Positions 48,367 to 58,273 of a stretch of DNA of 64,000 nt are shown piece by piece. The DNA is from Chryseobacterium sp. c4a (GTDB lineage Bacteria > Bacteroidota > Bacteroidia > Flavobacteriales > Weeksellaceae), in assembly GCF_009900745.1 (NCBI RefSeq), contig NZ_WXVU01000004.1, positions 203,267 to 267,266 of the forward strand, read 5' to 3'. A program made the translations under genes and the position numbers. Position 1 is the stretch's first letter. Every line of letters begins with the position of its first letter. The notes beneath the pieces are model-generated. The model made no database searches and was not told where the DNA came from. It worked only from the letters and a program-made list of their open reading frames with translations.

Positions 48367-49494
48367 TTATCCTGCTAATTTTTCTAAATCAAAGGTCATT
48401 GACTTCTCATAGTCAGCAATTTGAATTTGAAATGCTGCTTTGATTTTCTGAACAGAAAAATTCTCTGCATTTAATGTATAAACTGCAGTATGACTGGCTA
48501 TCAGAGACTTCAGATTCTGCCTAGTGTGTTCATCATTATTCCTTTCCTCTTCATATAACTCCTCAACCGTTCGGTAATCTGCCGATTTTCCTGTCTGTAC
48601 AACTTCTATGAATTGAGGATCTTTCTCCGGCAATGTATTGTTCAGCAGTTCCATTTTAATCGGTGAAGCTGGAGCCATCCATGAAAACCGGGATATATAA
48701 GGAGAAGCTACCCCTTGTATGTTATAATGAGCCTGATAAAAACAACTGAAAAGCAATTGTATGGGTAATAGCTTTTTAAGACTAGCATCCATACTCTTTG
48801 AATTGGCCATTTTATCTTTCAGCTGATCGATGTGTAAAGAGGCATACTTGCCCTGATAATATTTTTTTAATGCTTCAATCTCACCAATGATCTCTGAGAT
48901 CTCTTTATCCGTCTCTGCAGTTAGCAGACCTCCCGAATGATCTATAATCAAAGTTATTGGATAAATGATTTTCACAAATGCAGAAGCCAGACTATTGATT
49001 TTTTCCTCCAGTTCTTCACCATCTTTTTTAAAACCACTCATTGAAAAATGGAGATGATGATCCTTTTCTTTCTTTATATACTTAAAATGCAGCGAATAGG
49101 CATATTCACTTTTCTGAACACCATCATCACTTTCAGTCTGTATAACTTTATAATCTCCTGAAAAAGCATTAGCATTAAAAGGGATTCTTCCGTTCAAAAA
49201 GTGTTTGTATAAGCCTTCTCCCTGTTGCCGGATGAGAAAATTCATTCTTGCCACCTCCTCCGAAGTGGGAATACAAAGTTTCTGTAGAAATCTTAATCTT
49301 CCATTTTCAGGAATAATATCCAGAAAGCTGCATCTTTGATTATGGTATTCGTAAAGGTAACGAGGGTTCTCTAGCATCAAATCTTGGGAAATACTTTCCA
49401 GGGTCTCACCAGATTTTACAACATAAAAATTCTGTTTTTCAATGGGATTGGTTCCATAAGCCAAACCTTTCCCATCCGGAATATCTTTTTTCAT
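48367..49494 (-). CDS. LysM-like domain protein, candidate injection-system adaptor
   Basis: A 375-residue protein without a signal peptide. The N-terminal FYVVKSGETLESISQDLMLE is LysM-like and continues to LQKLCIP near residue 72. The rest is mostly helical and not recognised. LysM proteins of this kind occur as tail or hub adaptors in contractile injection systems. It is the first gene of a four-gene minus-strand unit, 33 nt before the DUF4280 gene. Confidence 0.7.
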   Translation of the reverse strand: MKKDIPDGKGLAYGTNPIEKQNFYVVKSGETLESISQDLMLENPRYLYEYHNQRCSFLDIIPENGRLRFLQKLCIPTSEEVARMNFLIRQQGEGLYKHFLNGRIPFNANAFSGDYKVIQTESDDGVQKSEYAYSLHFKYIKKEKDHHLHFSMSGFKKDGEELEEKINSLASAFVKIIYPITLIIDHSGGLLTAETDKEISEIIGEIEALKKYYQGKYASLHIDQLKDKMANSKSMDASLKKLLPIQLLFSCFYQAHYNIQGVASPYISRFSWMAPASPIKMELLNNTLPEKDPQFIEVVQTGKSADYRTVEELYEEERNNDEHTRQNLKSLIASHTAVYTLNAENFSVQKIKAAFQIQIADYEKSMTFDLEKLAG

Positions 49495-49851
49495 AATGTG
49501 TGTTTTTTATTTCTGAAGATTTTTAAAATTAAAAATCCCCACTTTACATTATTTTATAATCACATGTTTTTTTATTGCAAATAACCGGGATAACTTGTAC
49601 AAGAAAAAATGGATACAAAATCAAGAGACAGTTAAAATAAAAAGACTGCATTTAGGAGGTGTAGCTATGTTTTTATTGATAATAAAAGCCCCTTTATAAA
49701 TCAATACATTATTATTTTTTCAACAGTAGAAACTCATAATTTGCATACAACCTCTTTACACATTTATGTATTTATGCAAAGTCTTATAGATCATAGAAAA
49801 ATTCAAAGCCCATTATTTCAATAATAGGTGAAGTAAAACCGATAAAAAACA
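49495..49851. other. Gene-free upstream region of the effector cassette
   Basis: About 360 bp of AT-rich sequence between the LysM gene start and the M28 gene terminator. It must hold the cassette promoter. A short ORF of ten codons with a strong purine-rich site (49654-49700) is visible but not credible as a gene. Confidence 0.5.
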
Positions 49852-49881
49852 AAAAAGGCCACCCTTTCAGGTAACCTTTTT
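49852..49881 (-). terminator. M28 peptidase gene terminator
   Basis: AAAAAGG-ACC pairs with GGT-CCTTTTT with a 2x2 internal loop and T-rich tail on the minus strand. Confidence 0.6.
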
Positions 49882-49915
49882 CAATGAAAAATTCTACTAG
49901 AAAATAGAATCTTTA

Positions 49916-51487
49916 TTATTTATAATCTTTAGAACTTCTTTTGGGTTCTTTGGCTTCCGGCCATAGTATCGGATTTCCTTTATCATCCTTAGGCATTACT
50001 CTTTTTTCTCTGTTGGTAAATTCCGGATCTTCAGAAGCCATATAAGCCAATGCTGCTGTTAAGATCACATTATTCTTCACCTCATCAAAAACAATCTTGT
50101 CATACGTATCTTTTGTAGTATGCCATGTATACCCGAAATATCCCCAGTTCAAAGAACTTAAAGAAAATCCCGGTACACCAGCTGCTACAAATGAAGCATG
50201 GTCGGATCCGCCACCACCAGGCATTCCAGGGAAATCAGTCTTAATGTGAGTTCTTACTGCTTTTGGAACACCATCCAGCCATTTTCCGATATAATCGTAT
50301 GCTTTTATAAATCCTTGCCCACTGATATTGATAACACGTCCTGTACCATTATCCTGGTTAAAGGCAGCCTGTGTCCCTTTAATAATCTGAGGATTATCTG
50401 CAACAAATCCTCTGGAACCATTAAGCCCTTGCTCTTCACTTCCCCAAAGTCCGATAACAATTGTTCTCTTATTATTAGGATAGTATTTTTTAAGGATTCT
50501 CATCGTTTCAAGCATCGTAAGTGTTCCTGTTCCGTTGTCTGTAGCTCCCTGAGCACCATCCCATGAATCAAGGTGAGCAGAAAGAATAACATACTCATCC
50601 GGTTTTTCTTTCCCTTTAATCATACCTATTGTATTAAAGCTTTTAGCATCAGGAAGAACCTTAGATTGAGCATCGATCTTAATTTTAGGCTGAGCACCTT
50701 TCTCAGCCATTCTATAAAGCATGCCATAATCTTCTACGTCAATATCGATCATCGGAATTTTGGACGTTTTTGCTCCAAAGATTCTGTTTGCGCCCATAAT
50801 TCCTGTCCAGTTTGAAATGGCAATCCCTACAGCTCCTGCATTTTCCAGTGCTTCCGGAAGGGTATTATTATCATAACCGATATTCTTTACATACGCAGCA
50901 AAGTCTTTGGCAGCCTGGTCTTTTTCAGCTTTAAGCTTTTCATAAAGTTCGGGAGTAGCAAACTCTTTGATCTGTTCATCGGAACGGCCAATCTTCTGGT
51001 ATTGTGCCATCAAAACGATTTTGCCTTTTGCAGCTGGAAGCCATTTATCAAACTCTGCTTTGGATGATACTTTCGGAAGAATTACTACTTCTGCTTCAAC
51101 TGCTTTTTTAGTAGCCGGACTCCACGCCAGCTGAGTTGCTGATAATGACTTTACTCTTGGAAATACCATATCTACATGGGTAGTTCCTCTCTGCCATCCT
51201 TTCCAGGTTCCAAATTGCTGAAGATTGGCATCTATTCCCCATGAACGAAGCTTTCCCACACTCCATTCATTAGCAGCAAGCATTTCCGGAGTTCCTACAA
51301 GGCGGGGGCCTATACCATCCAGAAGTTCGTATGCCATTCCTTCAAGCTGGGAATTGTTATTCACTTCATCTACGAAACTTTTTACGATTGGATTAAGGTT
51401 CTCTTTGGGGTCAACCTTTACCTGAGCCCATGAAAATTGGGCAGCCAACATGACAGCCGGTACTGCAAAAAATCTATTTATCCTCAT
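49916..51487 (-). CDS. Secreted M28 family (aminopeptidase/carboxypeptidase-like) metallopeptidase
   Basis: About 523 residues from MRINRFFAVPAVML, a signal peptide ending near SWAQ. A PA domain is inserted (AGAVGIAISNWTGI region), followed by the zinc catalytic domain: ILSAHLDSWDGAQGATDNG, GSEEQGLNGSRGF and GGGSDHASFVAAG. It probably digests peptides in the periplasm or outside. The frame extends upstream to 51565, but the signal peptide fixes the start. Confidence 0.9.
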   Translation of the reverse strand: MRINRFFAVPAVMLAAQFSWAQVKVDPKENLNPIVKSFVDEVNNNSQLEGMAYELLDGIGPRLVGTPEMLAANEWSVGKLRSWGIDANLQQFGTWKGWQRGTTHVDMVFPRVKSLSATQLAWSPATKKAVEAEVVILPKVSSKAEFDKWLPAAKGKIVLMAQYQKIGRSDEQIKEFATPELYEKLKAEKDQAAKDFAAYVKNIGYDNNTLPEALENAGAVGIAISNWTGIMGANRIFGAKTSKIPMIDIDVEDYGMLYRMAEKGAQPKIKIDAQSKVLPDAKSFNTIGMIKGKEKPDEYVILSAHLDSWDGAQGATDNGTGTLTMLETMRILKKYYPNNKRTIVIGLWGSEEQGLNGSRGFVADNPQIIKGTQAAFNQDNGTGRVINISGQGFIKAYDYIGKWLDGVPKAVRTHIKTDFPGMPGGGGSDHASFVAAGVPGFSLSSLNWGYFGYTWHTTKDTYDKIVFDEVKNNVILTAALAYMASEDPEFTNREKRVMPKDDKGNPILWPEAKEPKRSSKDYK

Positions 51488-51640
51488 AATGTATATTGAT
51501 TGCACTAAAGATAGAAGAAATTGCGGAGATGCTAAAGGAATTAACGAAAAAAAGTCTTTATACATCAGTATTTAAATCCATTTTTGAAGAAAATGAAATG
51601 ATTATCTTAATATATTAATTCAACGGTATGATTTTATCGG

Positions 51641-52801
51641 CTATTTTGCCCCGAAGTCCGGTACATTTCTATTGATAAAAGCCTGTTCCTCCGTAGTCAG
51701 TAAAATGGTATTATTTTTATTTTCCTTTACCGAAGTATTATCCCAGATATTTTTATCAAAATTCACCCTCGGAACGAGCTCTTTTTCATCCGATTTCTTA
51801 AAGGTGTTATAAATAAGCTCTCTGCTGATTTTCCTTTCATGTTTAACACCTTTATAATAAGCAATATATTTATTACCTTCAACCCGGCTCATAGCAGGAA
51901 CATATACTCCTCCGCTTTTGTAGAAATCAAAAACGAGTATAGCATTTCCCAATTGATAATCAAACACTTCCCCTTCTCCTGTCTTTCTTTTAACCATTGG
52001 ATATTTGTCCTGTAAATAATGAATTTCAAAATATGTGATCACCTTATCAACCTTATTATATTTCAATTCTCCTTCCATTTCAATTCCTACTCCTGACTTG
52101 ATGTTAAAGGTGATTAATTGCTCATCCCCTTGTTCAAAAATCATCCAGCCGGAATATTTAGATGCTTTATTTTCTAGGTGTGCCAAGGTTCTGTTCAGCT
52201 CAAAATTAAAGAAGTAGTTTCCCATATATTCATCAGAAAACTTCTTTATTCCTTTTACAAAAATGCTGTCCGACTTTAGATCTTTAAAATATTTCACATT
52301 ATTCAGCTGCATCTGGAGGTTATTATCAAAAGATTTGTTAGGATTATAAAAATTAGTTTTACTCCATAACTTTGTTTCTGCAATGACTAAGAAATGAATT
52401 TGGTTATTATCACTCCGTTTTTCTTTATAGGTGACATCATAAAGGGAGGGTTTATTATAATATCTTTTTTTGTAATGACTGGAGACCTCTTCAAAGATTT
52501 TTTTCAGATCTACCTTTATCATTTTTACTTCATCAATTTTTTTATATCCTCTTTTCAGCTTTATTGGGGAATAAAATTGGGGGATGACTGTCTTTTGAAA
52601 TCCTGATGCAGAAATTTCACCGTTTACCGAACTATCATCTACAGGCGCAAACCCCTCTTCGTTAGTATAAACAACATGATTCTGCCAAAGAATTCTTGCA
52701 TTAGGAATCGGCTTCCCATTCTCAGCATCTATTACCTGAATGTTTTGGGCTGAAAAGAAATTAAAAATTAGAATAAACAACAAATAGGAATATTTCATCA
52801 T
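51641..52801 (-). CDS. Secreted protein with carboxypeptidase-like regulatory domain
   Basis: A 386-residue protein with signal peptide MMKYSYLLFILIFNFFSAQ. Residues about 20-80 (IQVIDAENGKPIPNARILW) resemble the CarboxypepD_reg / TonB-plug-linked beta domain. The remainder is beta-rich and unrecognised. It lies upstream of the M28 gene on the same strand. Confidence 0.7.
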   Translation of the reverse strand: MMKYSYLLFILIFNFFSAQNIQVIDAENGKPIPNARILWQNHVVYTNEEGFAPVDDSSVNGEISASGFQKTVIPQFYSPIKLKRGYKKIDEVKMIKVDLKKIFEEVSSHYKKRYYNKPSLYDVTYKEKRSDNNQIHFLVIAETKLWSKTNFYNPNKSFDNNLQMQLNNVKYFKDLKSDSIFVKGIKKFSDEYMGNYFFNFELNRTLAHLENKASKYSGWMIFEQGDEQLITFNIKSGVGIEMEGELKYNKVDKVITYFEIHYLQDKYPMVKRKTGEGEVFDYQLGNAILVFDFYKSGGVYVPAMSRVEGNKYIAYYKGVKHERKISRELIYNTFKKSDEKELVPRVNFDKNIWDNTSVKENKNNTILLTTEEQAFINRNVPDFGAK

Positions 52802-52980
52802 TTGTTTAATTGATATTTCTAAAATACAAATTATATGATGACAAACTTTCAGTAAAGGAAAATTTAATATTTAAACCTAAAAAATCAATTTCCGGTTTTT
52901 GAATATCGATTACAGTGAATTTTTTTTGATATTTTGAGAAATCATGACAACCATAAGAAGAAGGCTGCGATAAGGGTATA

Positions 52981-53003
52981 AAAAAACCGGCTTCAAAAGC
53001 CGG
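52981..53003 (-). terminator. Histone H1-like gene terminator
   Basis: CCGGCTT pairs with AAGCCGG, followed by a T-run of seven on the minus strand. Confidence 0.85.
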
Positions 53004-53017
53004 CTAAAGGTTGAGAA

Positions 53018-53194
53018 TTACTTCTTAGCTTCTTCTACAGAAACTTTTCTGAATTCTTTGAACAATTTGCTAAGTTCTAAAGCTGATTTACGAGCTCTTG
53101 TACCAGCAGCTTTGTTTCCTTTTTCCGCTTGTTGGTTTGCCTCAGTTGTGAACGCCTCAAATTCTGCGTTGATTTTTTCAATTAGTTCTTTCAT
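53018..53194 (-). CDS. Histone H1-like protein
   Basis: A 58-residue basic helical protein, MKELIEKINAEFEAFTTEAN, then NKAAGTRARKSALELSKLFK. It matches the Hc1-like histone H1 family found in many Bacteroidetes and probably binds DNA. The start is fixed by a promoter -7 TATATTTG at 53216-53223 and an A-rich leader. The upstream codons to 53218 are unlikely. Confidence 0.88.
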   Translation of the reverse strand: MKELIEKINAEFEAFTTEANQQAEKGNKAAGTRARKSALELSKLFKEFRKVSVEEAKK

Positions 53195-53215
53195 TATATT
53201 TAAAAATTTAGGCTG

Positions 53216-53223
53216 CAAATATA
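53216..53223 (-). promoter_or_regulatory. -7 element of the histone H1-like gene
   Basis: TATATTTG, a perfect TAnnTTTG match, 21 nt before the ATG. The remaining sequence to 53527 shows no other gene. Confidence 0.55.
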
Positions 53224-53502
53224 GGTTTTATGGTGATTCCAGCCTAGTAGCAGTGAAAAAAGTTTGGGTAAAAAGACTGATTTTTTAACATATTTCTACT
53301 CTTGAACCGATTTTTATCGATTTTCGCCCTGCAATTTTGATAAAAAAGCCGTTGTAACCGTTCATAAGTTAAATTTCGTCACCTAATTTCACATGTATTT
53401 TCCAATCAAATTTTCGTTGATTCTGGCAGCAAGTTCTGATTGTTTTAAAATAACTCTTTCAAAACGAATGATTCACCATCTTCAGCATTTGGATTTTTAT
53501 AT

Positions 53503-53510
53503 TAAATTTG
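53503..53510 (+). promoter_or_regulatory. -7 element of the M1-like peptidase gene
   Basis: TAAATTTG lies 17 nt upstream of the ATG at 53528. Confidence 0.45.
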
Positions 53511-53527
53511 GAAAAACGACTTAATCC

Positions 53528-55012
53528 ATGTTCAAAAAACTAATTTTTCTGACATTTATCCTTCCGTTTATTGCTTATTCTCAAAATAAAATCAGATATA
53601 AGGTATATTATGACGAAGATCTTGCTAAGAATGGCTTAAAAGTGCGGGTAGATTATACATTAAAAAAAGCATCAGACACTTTATCCTTCTATTATGCAAA
53701 TGAAAACTGGGGCGAGAATGAGCTTTTTAAAAATCTTATTTTGTTAAAGGAGGATAATCCTGATATTAAATTGGAGAGTAAACCTGAAAACAACAAAATA
53801 AAGATCTATCAGAAAAAAGGAACTCACTTTTCTCTGGTCTATCATATTAAACAGGATTTTACAGATCCCAACTATAAAATCTTTAACAGACCGAGAATCA
53901 ACAATACTTTCTTTCATGTTTTAGGGAAGAACCTTTTTATGGTACCGGTTTCTTTCGCAGAGATGCCCGATGAGCAGGAATTTCAATTTATTATTGACTG
54001 GATAGGCTTCCCCGAAAAATTCAAACTCCATAATAATTTTGCTTCACAGGTTAAGCAACAGAAAATCAAGACCGTCCTTTGGGATGGCTTTTATAATTCT
54101 TTATTTATTGGTGGGGATTACAGATTTTATTTTTTTACAATACACGATAAGCCCATCTATTTTGCTTTGAGAGAAGAGTGGAATAACGGTTTCACTGATG
54201 ATTTTTTATTTTCTAATCTGAAAAAAGCCATACAGTCTCAAAGGGATTTCTGGAAAGATTACGATCAGGATTATTTTACGGTTACCATGACGCCCACTGT
54301 TTCACAAAAAGACAGTTTATATAAGGGTTACAGTACTACAGGTTCCGCTATTAAAAATGCATTTATAATCCAGGGAACCAATAATCCTTTCAATAACAAG
54401 AATTCTTATCTGTATCTCTTTCATCATGAATTAATGCATGAGTGGATCGGAAATACAATTCAAAACAAACATGAGGAACTGAATTATTGGTTCAGTGAAG
54501 GCTTTACCGATTATTATACTTACAAAAACAGGTTAAGAATAAAGGATATCTCAATGGATGAGTGGCAAAAATTGTTTAACACGGAGATCCTTAAAGCCCA
54601 TTGGAAGAATCCTGAGAGAAATATTCCTAATTATAAAATAAAGGATGATTTCTGGAAAAGCAGAAATGTAGAAAAAGTTCCTTACAGACGAGGTGCCATT
54701 TTTGCCCTATGGCTGGATAATCAAATCATGCTGAAAACCCATTATAAAAAATCTTTGGATGATTTGATGCGGGATTTGCTGAGAACCTGCAAGGAGAAGA
54801 AAATAAAATTTACCGATGAATTTTTTATTGAGTTTATTCAAAAGTATCTGGATCAGGATGTCTCTTATTTCTTCCAGAAACATATTCTTAATGGTGAAGA
54901 TATTGATCTTTTGAAAGAAAAATGGATAGAAGGTTTTTCTTTTCAGGTTATTGATGGGGTTCCACAGTTGGAGATTGATAAAACTAAAAATAATAAGTAT
55001 CTGATTGAATAA
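53528..55012 (+). CDS. Secreted M1-like (gluzincin) metallopeptidase
   Basis: A 494-residue protein with signal peptide MFKKLIFLTFILPFIAYSQ. The zinc-binding HELMHEW followed 19 residues later by YWFSEGFTDYY gives the HExxH-x18-E pattern of M1 aminopeptidases. The GxMEN motif of typical M1 enzymes is not evident, so it may be a divergent or inactive member. Probably periplasmic. Confidence 0.85.
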   Translation: MFKKLIFLTFILPFIAYSQNKIRYKVYYDEDLAKNGLKVRVDYTLKKASDTLSFYYANENWGENELFKNLILLKEDNPDIKLESKPENNKIKIYQKKGTHFSLVYHIKQDFTDPNYKIFNRPRINNTFFHVLGKNLFMVPVSFAEMPDEQEFQFIIDWIGFPEKFKLHNNFASQVKQQKIKTVLWDGFYNSLFIGGDYRFYFFTIHDKPIYFALREEWNNGFTDDFLFSNLKKAIQSQRDFWKDYDQDYFTVTMTPTVSQKDSLYKGYSTTGSAIKNAFIIQGTNNPFNNKNSYLYLFHHELMHEWIGNTIQNKHEELNYWFSEGFTDYYTYKNRLRIKDISMDEWQKLFNTEILKAHWKNPERNIPNYKIKDDFWKSRNVEKVPYRRGAIFALWLDNQIMLKTHYKKSLDDLMRDLLRTCKEKKIKFTDEFFIEFIQKYLDQDVSYFFQKHILNGEDIDLLKEKWIEGFSFQVIDGVPQLEIDKTKNNKYLIE

Positions 55013-55142
55013 GGTGAGGATATAAAATCACCCCGTCAACTCATAGATTTGCCCCCCTTCAGAGGAAGGGGATATGAAACCCTTCAATTGTATTATAAGT
55101 CTGACAGCCTTTTTGTATTTCTTTACACACCTCTTTTTTCAT
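55013..55142. repeat. Intergenic region with short hairpin
   Basis: Convergent genes are separated by 130 bp with a CCCCTTC/GAAGGGG hairpin near 55060. It looks like the short inverted repeats seen in other gaps; terminator function is uncertain because no long T-run follows. Confidence 0.3.
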
Positions 55143-56552
55143 CTACATAAATTCACGAGCTTTTATCCCTGCTTGTTCTAATAGATGAAGGCTTTCAGGA
55201 GTAATTCTTTCTGCAAATACAACCCGGAAATGGTCATCATATTTATCTGTAAAGGAAAATGTATTTCCTGGTGTGAATAATACTTTATGCTCTTCGCAAT
55301 ACTGATATAATTTTTTAATATCCATATTTTCAGGCATCTGTGCCCAAATACTGTATCCTCCCTGAGGTCTGTGGAAATAAGAGCCTTCCGGAAAACTTCT
55401 CCTTAAAACCTCTAAAAGGAGATTGGCCTGTTGGTTTAGTTTCTTGCGAAATGATCGTAAATGCCTTTCATAGCTATTTTCCTGCAAAAGTTTCAGAATA
55501 AGTTCCTGATAAAGAGGAGAAACGGATCTTCCTAATACAAATTTTGCCCTTTCTGCTTTTGCATAAAAACGTCCTGCGTATAACCATCCTAAACGAATTC
55601 CCGGTGCCAATGTCTTTGAAAATGAAGAATAAGTCATCACCCATCCTTTTTCATCAAAGCTTTTTATACTGGATGGTCTTTTTTCTTCAAAATAAAGGTC
55701 AGAATACATCTCGTTTTCAATAATACATACCTGATGATCTTCTGCAATCGCTAATACTTCTTTCTTGGTATCATCACTCATCATAATCCCTGTTGGATTA
55801 TGAAAATTTGGAGTTACAATAAGAGCACGAATATCATTTTCAGCACAAACCTTTCGAAAGTAATCAGTATCAAAACCACTACGATAATGAACCGGGATCT
55901 CAATAACTTTTACCTCCAAATTGGCAATCACTTCCAATATAGAAAATACACAAGGGCTGTCTACCGCTACAATATCACCAGCCTTTGTTACAGAACTTAA
56001 TGCAATGGTTAATGCCTGTAGAGCACCATCTGTAATAATAAGCTCATCAGGATTGAATCTACAGCCATATATTCCCATTTGTTTTGTGATTTGCTTTCTC
56101 AATTCTTCAAGCCCGTTGGAAGGATAATACCTCAGCAGAGCTGCTCCTTTTTTTCTGATCACTTCCTGCATCGTTCTTAAAATCAGCTTTTGTGGAATCA
56201 AAAGATCTCCGGGTACAGTGGTATTAAAAGAACTTGATTCTGAAATTCTTTTGGATGTCAATGCTATATTTTTCATAAACGCCTCATCCCTTACCACCTC
56301 AGAAAGTTTTGTTTTGATTTCAGGAATATTCTCGTCCCTTTTTTCTACCACAAAATAGCCTGAGCGTGGACTACTTTCCACCAAACCTTTAATCATCAAA
56401 TATTCAAACCCATTTTGTACAGAACTTATACTGAGGTTATATCTTTCCTTTATGTTCCGGATAGAGGGTAGTTTATCACCACTTTGTAAAATTCCATTTC
56501 GGATCTGTTCTTCAATAACAGCTGTGAAAGCTTCATATTTATAGGTTTTCAT
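55143..56552 (-). CDS. MocR/PdxR-type GntR regulator with aminotransferase domain
   Basis: A 469-residue fusion. N-terminal GntR winged helix (GDKLPSIRNIKERYNLSISS near residues 23-42), then a fold-type I aminotransferase domain with TPNFHNPTGIMM and YSSFSKTLAPGIRLGW, containing the PLP lysine. MocR proteins sense amino compounds or PLP. It is divergent from the GNAT gene, and may control it and perhaps its own gene. Confidence 0.9.
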   Translation of the reverse strand: MKTYKYEAFTAVIEEQIRNGILQSGDKLPSIRNIKERYNLSISSVQNGFEYLMIKGLVESSPRSGYFVVEKRDENIPEIKTKLSEVVRDEAFMKNIALTSKRISESSSFNTTVPGDLLIPQKLILRTMQEVIRKKGAALLRYYPSNGLEELRKQITKQMGIYGCRFNPDELIITDGALQALTIALSSVTKAGDIVAVDSPCVFSILEVIANLEVKVIEIPVHYRSGFDTDYFRKVCAENDIRALIVTPNFHNPTGIMMSDDTKKEVLAIAEDHQVCIIENEMYSDLYFEEKRPSSIKSFDEKGWVMTYSSFSKTLAPGIRLGWLYAGRFYAKAERAKFVLGRSVSPLYQELILKLLQENSYERHLRSFRKKLNQQANLLLEVLRRSFPEGSYFHRPQGGYSIWAQMPENMDIKKLYQYCEEHKVLFTPGNTFSFTDKYDDHFRVVFAERITPESLHLLEQAGIKAREFM

Positions 56553-56669
56553 TGTCTTTACTCAATCTGTACTGAACAAATTTACAAAATTAAAATCTGT
56601 ACTGGTTGTATTTTAATCATCTGTATCCTTTCCGAAGGAATTAATCTTATAATTTTGATAAAAAAAAGA

Positions 56670-57182
56670 ATGGAAATCATTTCAAAATTCACCATAGGTT
56701 CTGATGAGGGCGTTGATGATCTTTTTACAGTTATTAAATCTTCCGTCAATACTACTTATCAAGAATTAATTTCAGCGGAAGAGATCAAACAATATATTGA
56801 AGGTTGGGATCCAAGAAAAATGATCAATGAGCTCAATGATTTGTCTAACCAGCTTATTATAACATATGCTGATCACAAACCTGTAGGATATGGTATTTTA
56901 AGAAGCGGCTCCGTATATCCGGGATCTTCGGAAGAGAAAAGACTTACAGAGCTCAATTTTGTTATCCTAAAAGAATATGACAACGCCGAAACCCGTGAGT
57001 CTCTATGGAAAAAATGCCGGGCAGCTGCTTCATTCACTGATATTATATGGACTAATATTCTTACAGAAGATCCTTTGTTGGAGTTTTTAAAAGAAATTGG
57101 ATTCTCTATTAAAGAAAATACTCAATCTACACCTTTTCAGCTTCCTTCCTATATTATAGAAATGCAGGTCGGCAAGAAATAA
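56670..57182 (+). CDS. GNAT-like N-acetyltransferase
   Basis: A 170-residue protein. LSNQLIITYADHKPVGYGIL and LTELNFVILKEYDNAETRESLWKKC with a late FLKEIGF fit a divergent GNAT fold, although the Q/RxxGxG/A motif is weak. The ATG at 56670 is preferred to a TTG at 56655. Divergent from the MocR gene with a 117-bp shared control region. Confidence 0.6.
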   Translation: MEIISKFTIGSDEGVDDLFTVIKSSVNTTYQELISAEEIKQYIEGWDPRKMINELNDLSNQLIITYADHKPVGYGILRSGSVYPGSSEEKRLTELNFVILKEYDNAETRESLWKKCRAAASFTDIIWTNILTEDPLLEFLKEIGFSIKENTQSTPFQLPSYIIEMQVGKK

Positions 57183-57278
57183 TAAAGATCTTAGATCAAA
57201 ACAAATTATAAAAACTATTAAAGGCAAATCTGAACATCTCAAGATTTGCCTATCTTTGATTTTTATAATTATTGAACA

Positions 57279-58190
57279 ATGAGTGATCAACTGGAAACCA
57301 TAAAAGATTATTACAAACGCACCCGAAAAACAGTTCTGGAGGTATCTGATGCGGATCTCGAGACCGGAAAATCCCACTTCAATATTATCCCAAGAAAGTA
57401 TTGCAGTTTTAAAAGTCCTTATAACCGACGTGATTACTACAAGATTTGCTTTATCATAGGGAAAGGAACAGCCCATTACGCTTCTCATAAATTGTATGTT
57501 GACCGTCCTGTTTTATTTTTCCCATCTCCTAACATCCCTTATACATGGGAATGTGAGGATGATTTTCAGGAAGGTTTTTCATGTCTGTTTAACCAGGAAT
57601 TCTTTAATGTAAATTCTGAGTTCAATTTGTTTAAAAAGACCTCCTTGTTTAAGGAATGGAGTAAACCTTTTATATTTCTTACTGAGGAACAGATCCAGTT
57701 GACGACAATGTATTTTGAACAGATGTACAAGCTGAATCACTCTTCTTACCCTTTCCGTTGCAGCGGTATTAAGAGTAATCTAGCCTCCGTTTTACACCTT
57801 GCATTGGAAAACCGTGTTGAAGATGTGAGTCTTAATGAACTTCCTGCGAATGTTCGTTTATACAAGCTTTTTGATGAACTTTTGAACAAACAATTTCCTT
57901 TAGATTCTCCAGCCTATCCTCTGTCTTTAAAAACAGCCTCTGATTTTGCAGATCATCTGAATGTACATGTCAATCATTTGAATTCATCCGTAAAATCAGT
58001 TACAAGCCTTACCACAACACAAATCATTAAAGAAAAGATATTTGAGGAATCTAAAAACCTGTTGAAGTATACCAACTGGGATATTGCTCAGGTGGGCTAC
58101 ACCCTTGGTTTTGAGCAGCCTTCCCATTTTAACAATTTCTTTAAAAAGCATGCCCAGACTTCTCCGTTGAAATTTAAGAATTCATACTAA
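57279..58190 (+). CDS. AraC family transcriptional regulator
   Basis: A 303-residue regulator with a cupin-like N-terminal region and C-terminal AraC helix-turn-helix (FADHLNVHVNHLNSSVKSVT and YTLGFEQPSHFNNFFKKH). It is a full-length paralogue of the regulator at 19101-20039. The MFS gene 83 bp downstream is the likely target. Confidence 0.88.
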   Translation: MSDQLETIKDYYKRTRKTVLEVSDADLETGKSHFNIIPRKYCSFKSPYNRRDYYKICFIIGKGTAHYASHKLYVDRPVLFFPSPNIPYTWECEDDFQEGFSCLFNQEFFNVNSEFNLFKKTSLFKEWSKPFIFLTEEQIQLTTMYFEQMYKLNHSSYPFRCSGIKSNLASVLHLALENRVEDVSLNELPANVRLYKLFDELLNKQFPLDSPAYPLSLKTASDFADHLNVHVNHLNSSVKSVTSLTTTQIIKEKIFEESKNLLKYTNWDIAQVGYTLGFEQPSHFNNFFKKHAQTSPLKFKNSY

Positions 58191-58273
58191 ATATTTGAAT
58201 TTTGTAATTTTTACTTTGTCTTTTAAAACTCAATTTTCTATTCTTGAAGTATTTTTGCATTGTAAAAAAATGA

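Noticed and set aside
49654-49700. AGGAGGTG followed by a ten-codon ORF
   Set aside because: Strong Shine-Dalgarno sites are rarely used in Bacteroidetes and the peptide is too short to judge; most likely coincidence.
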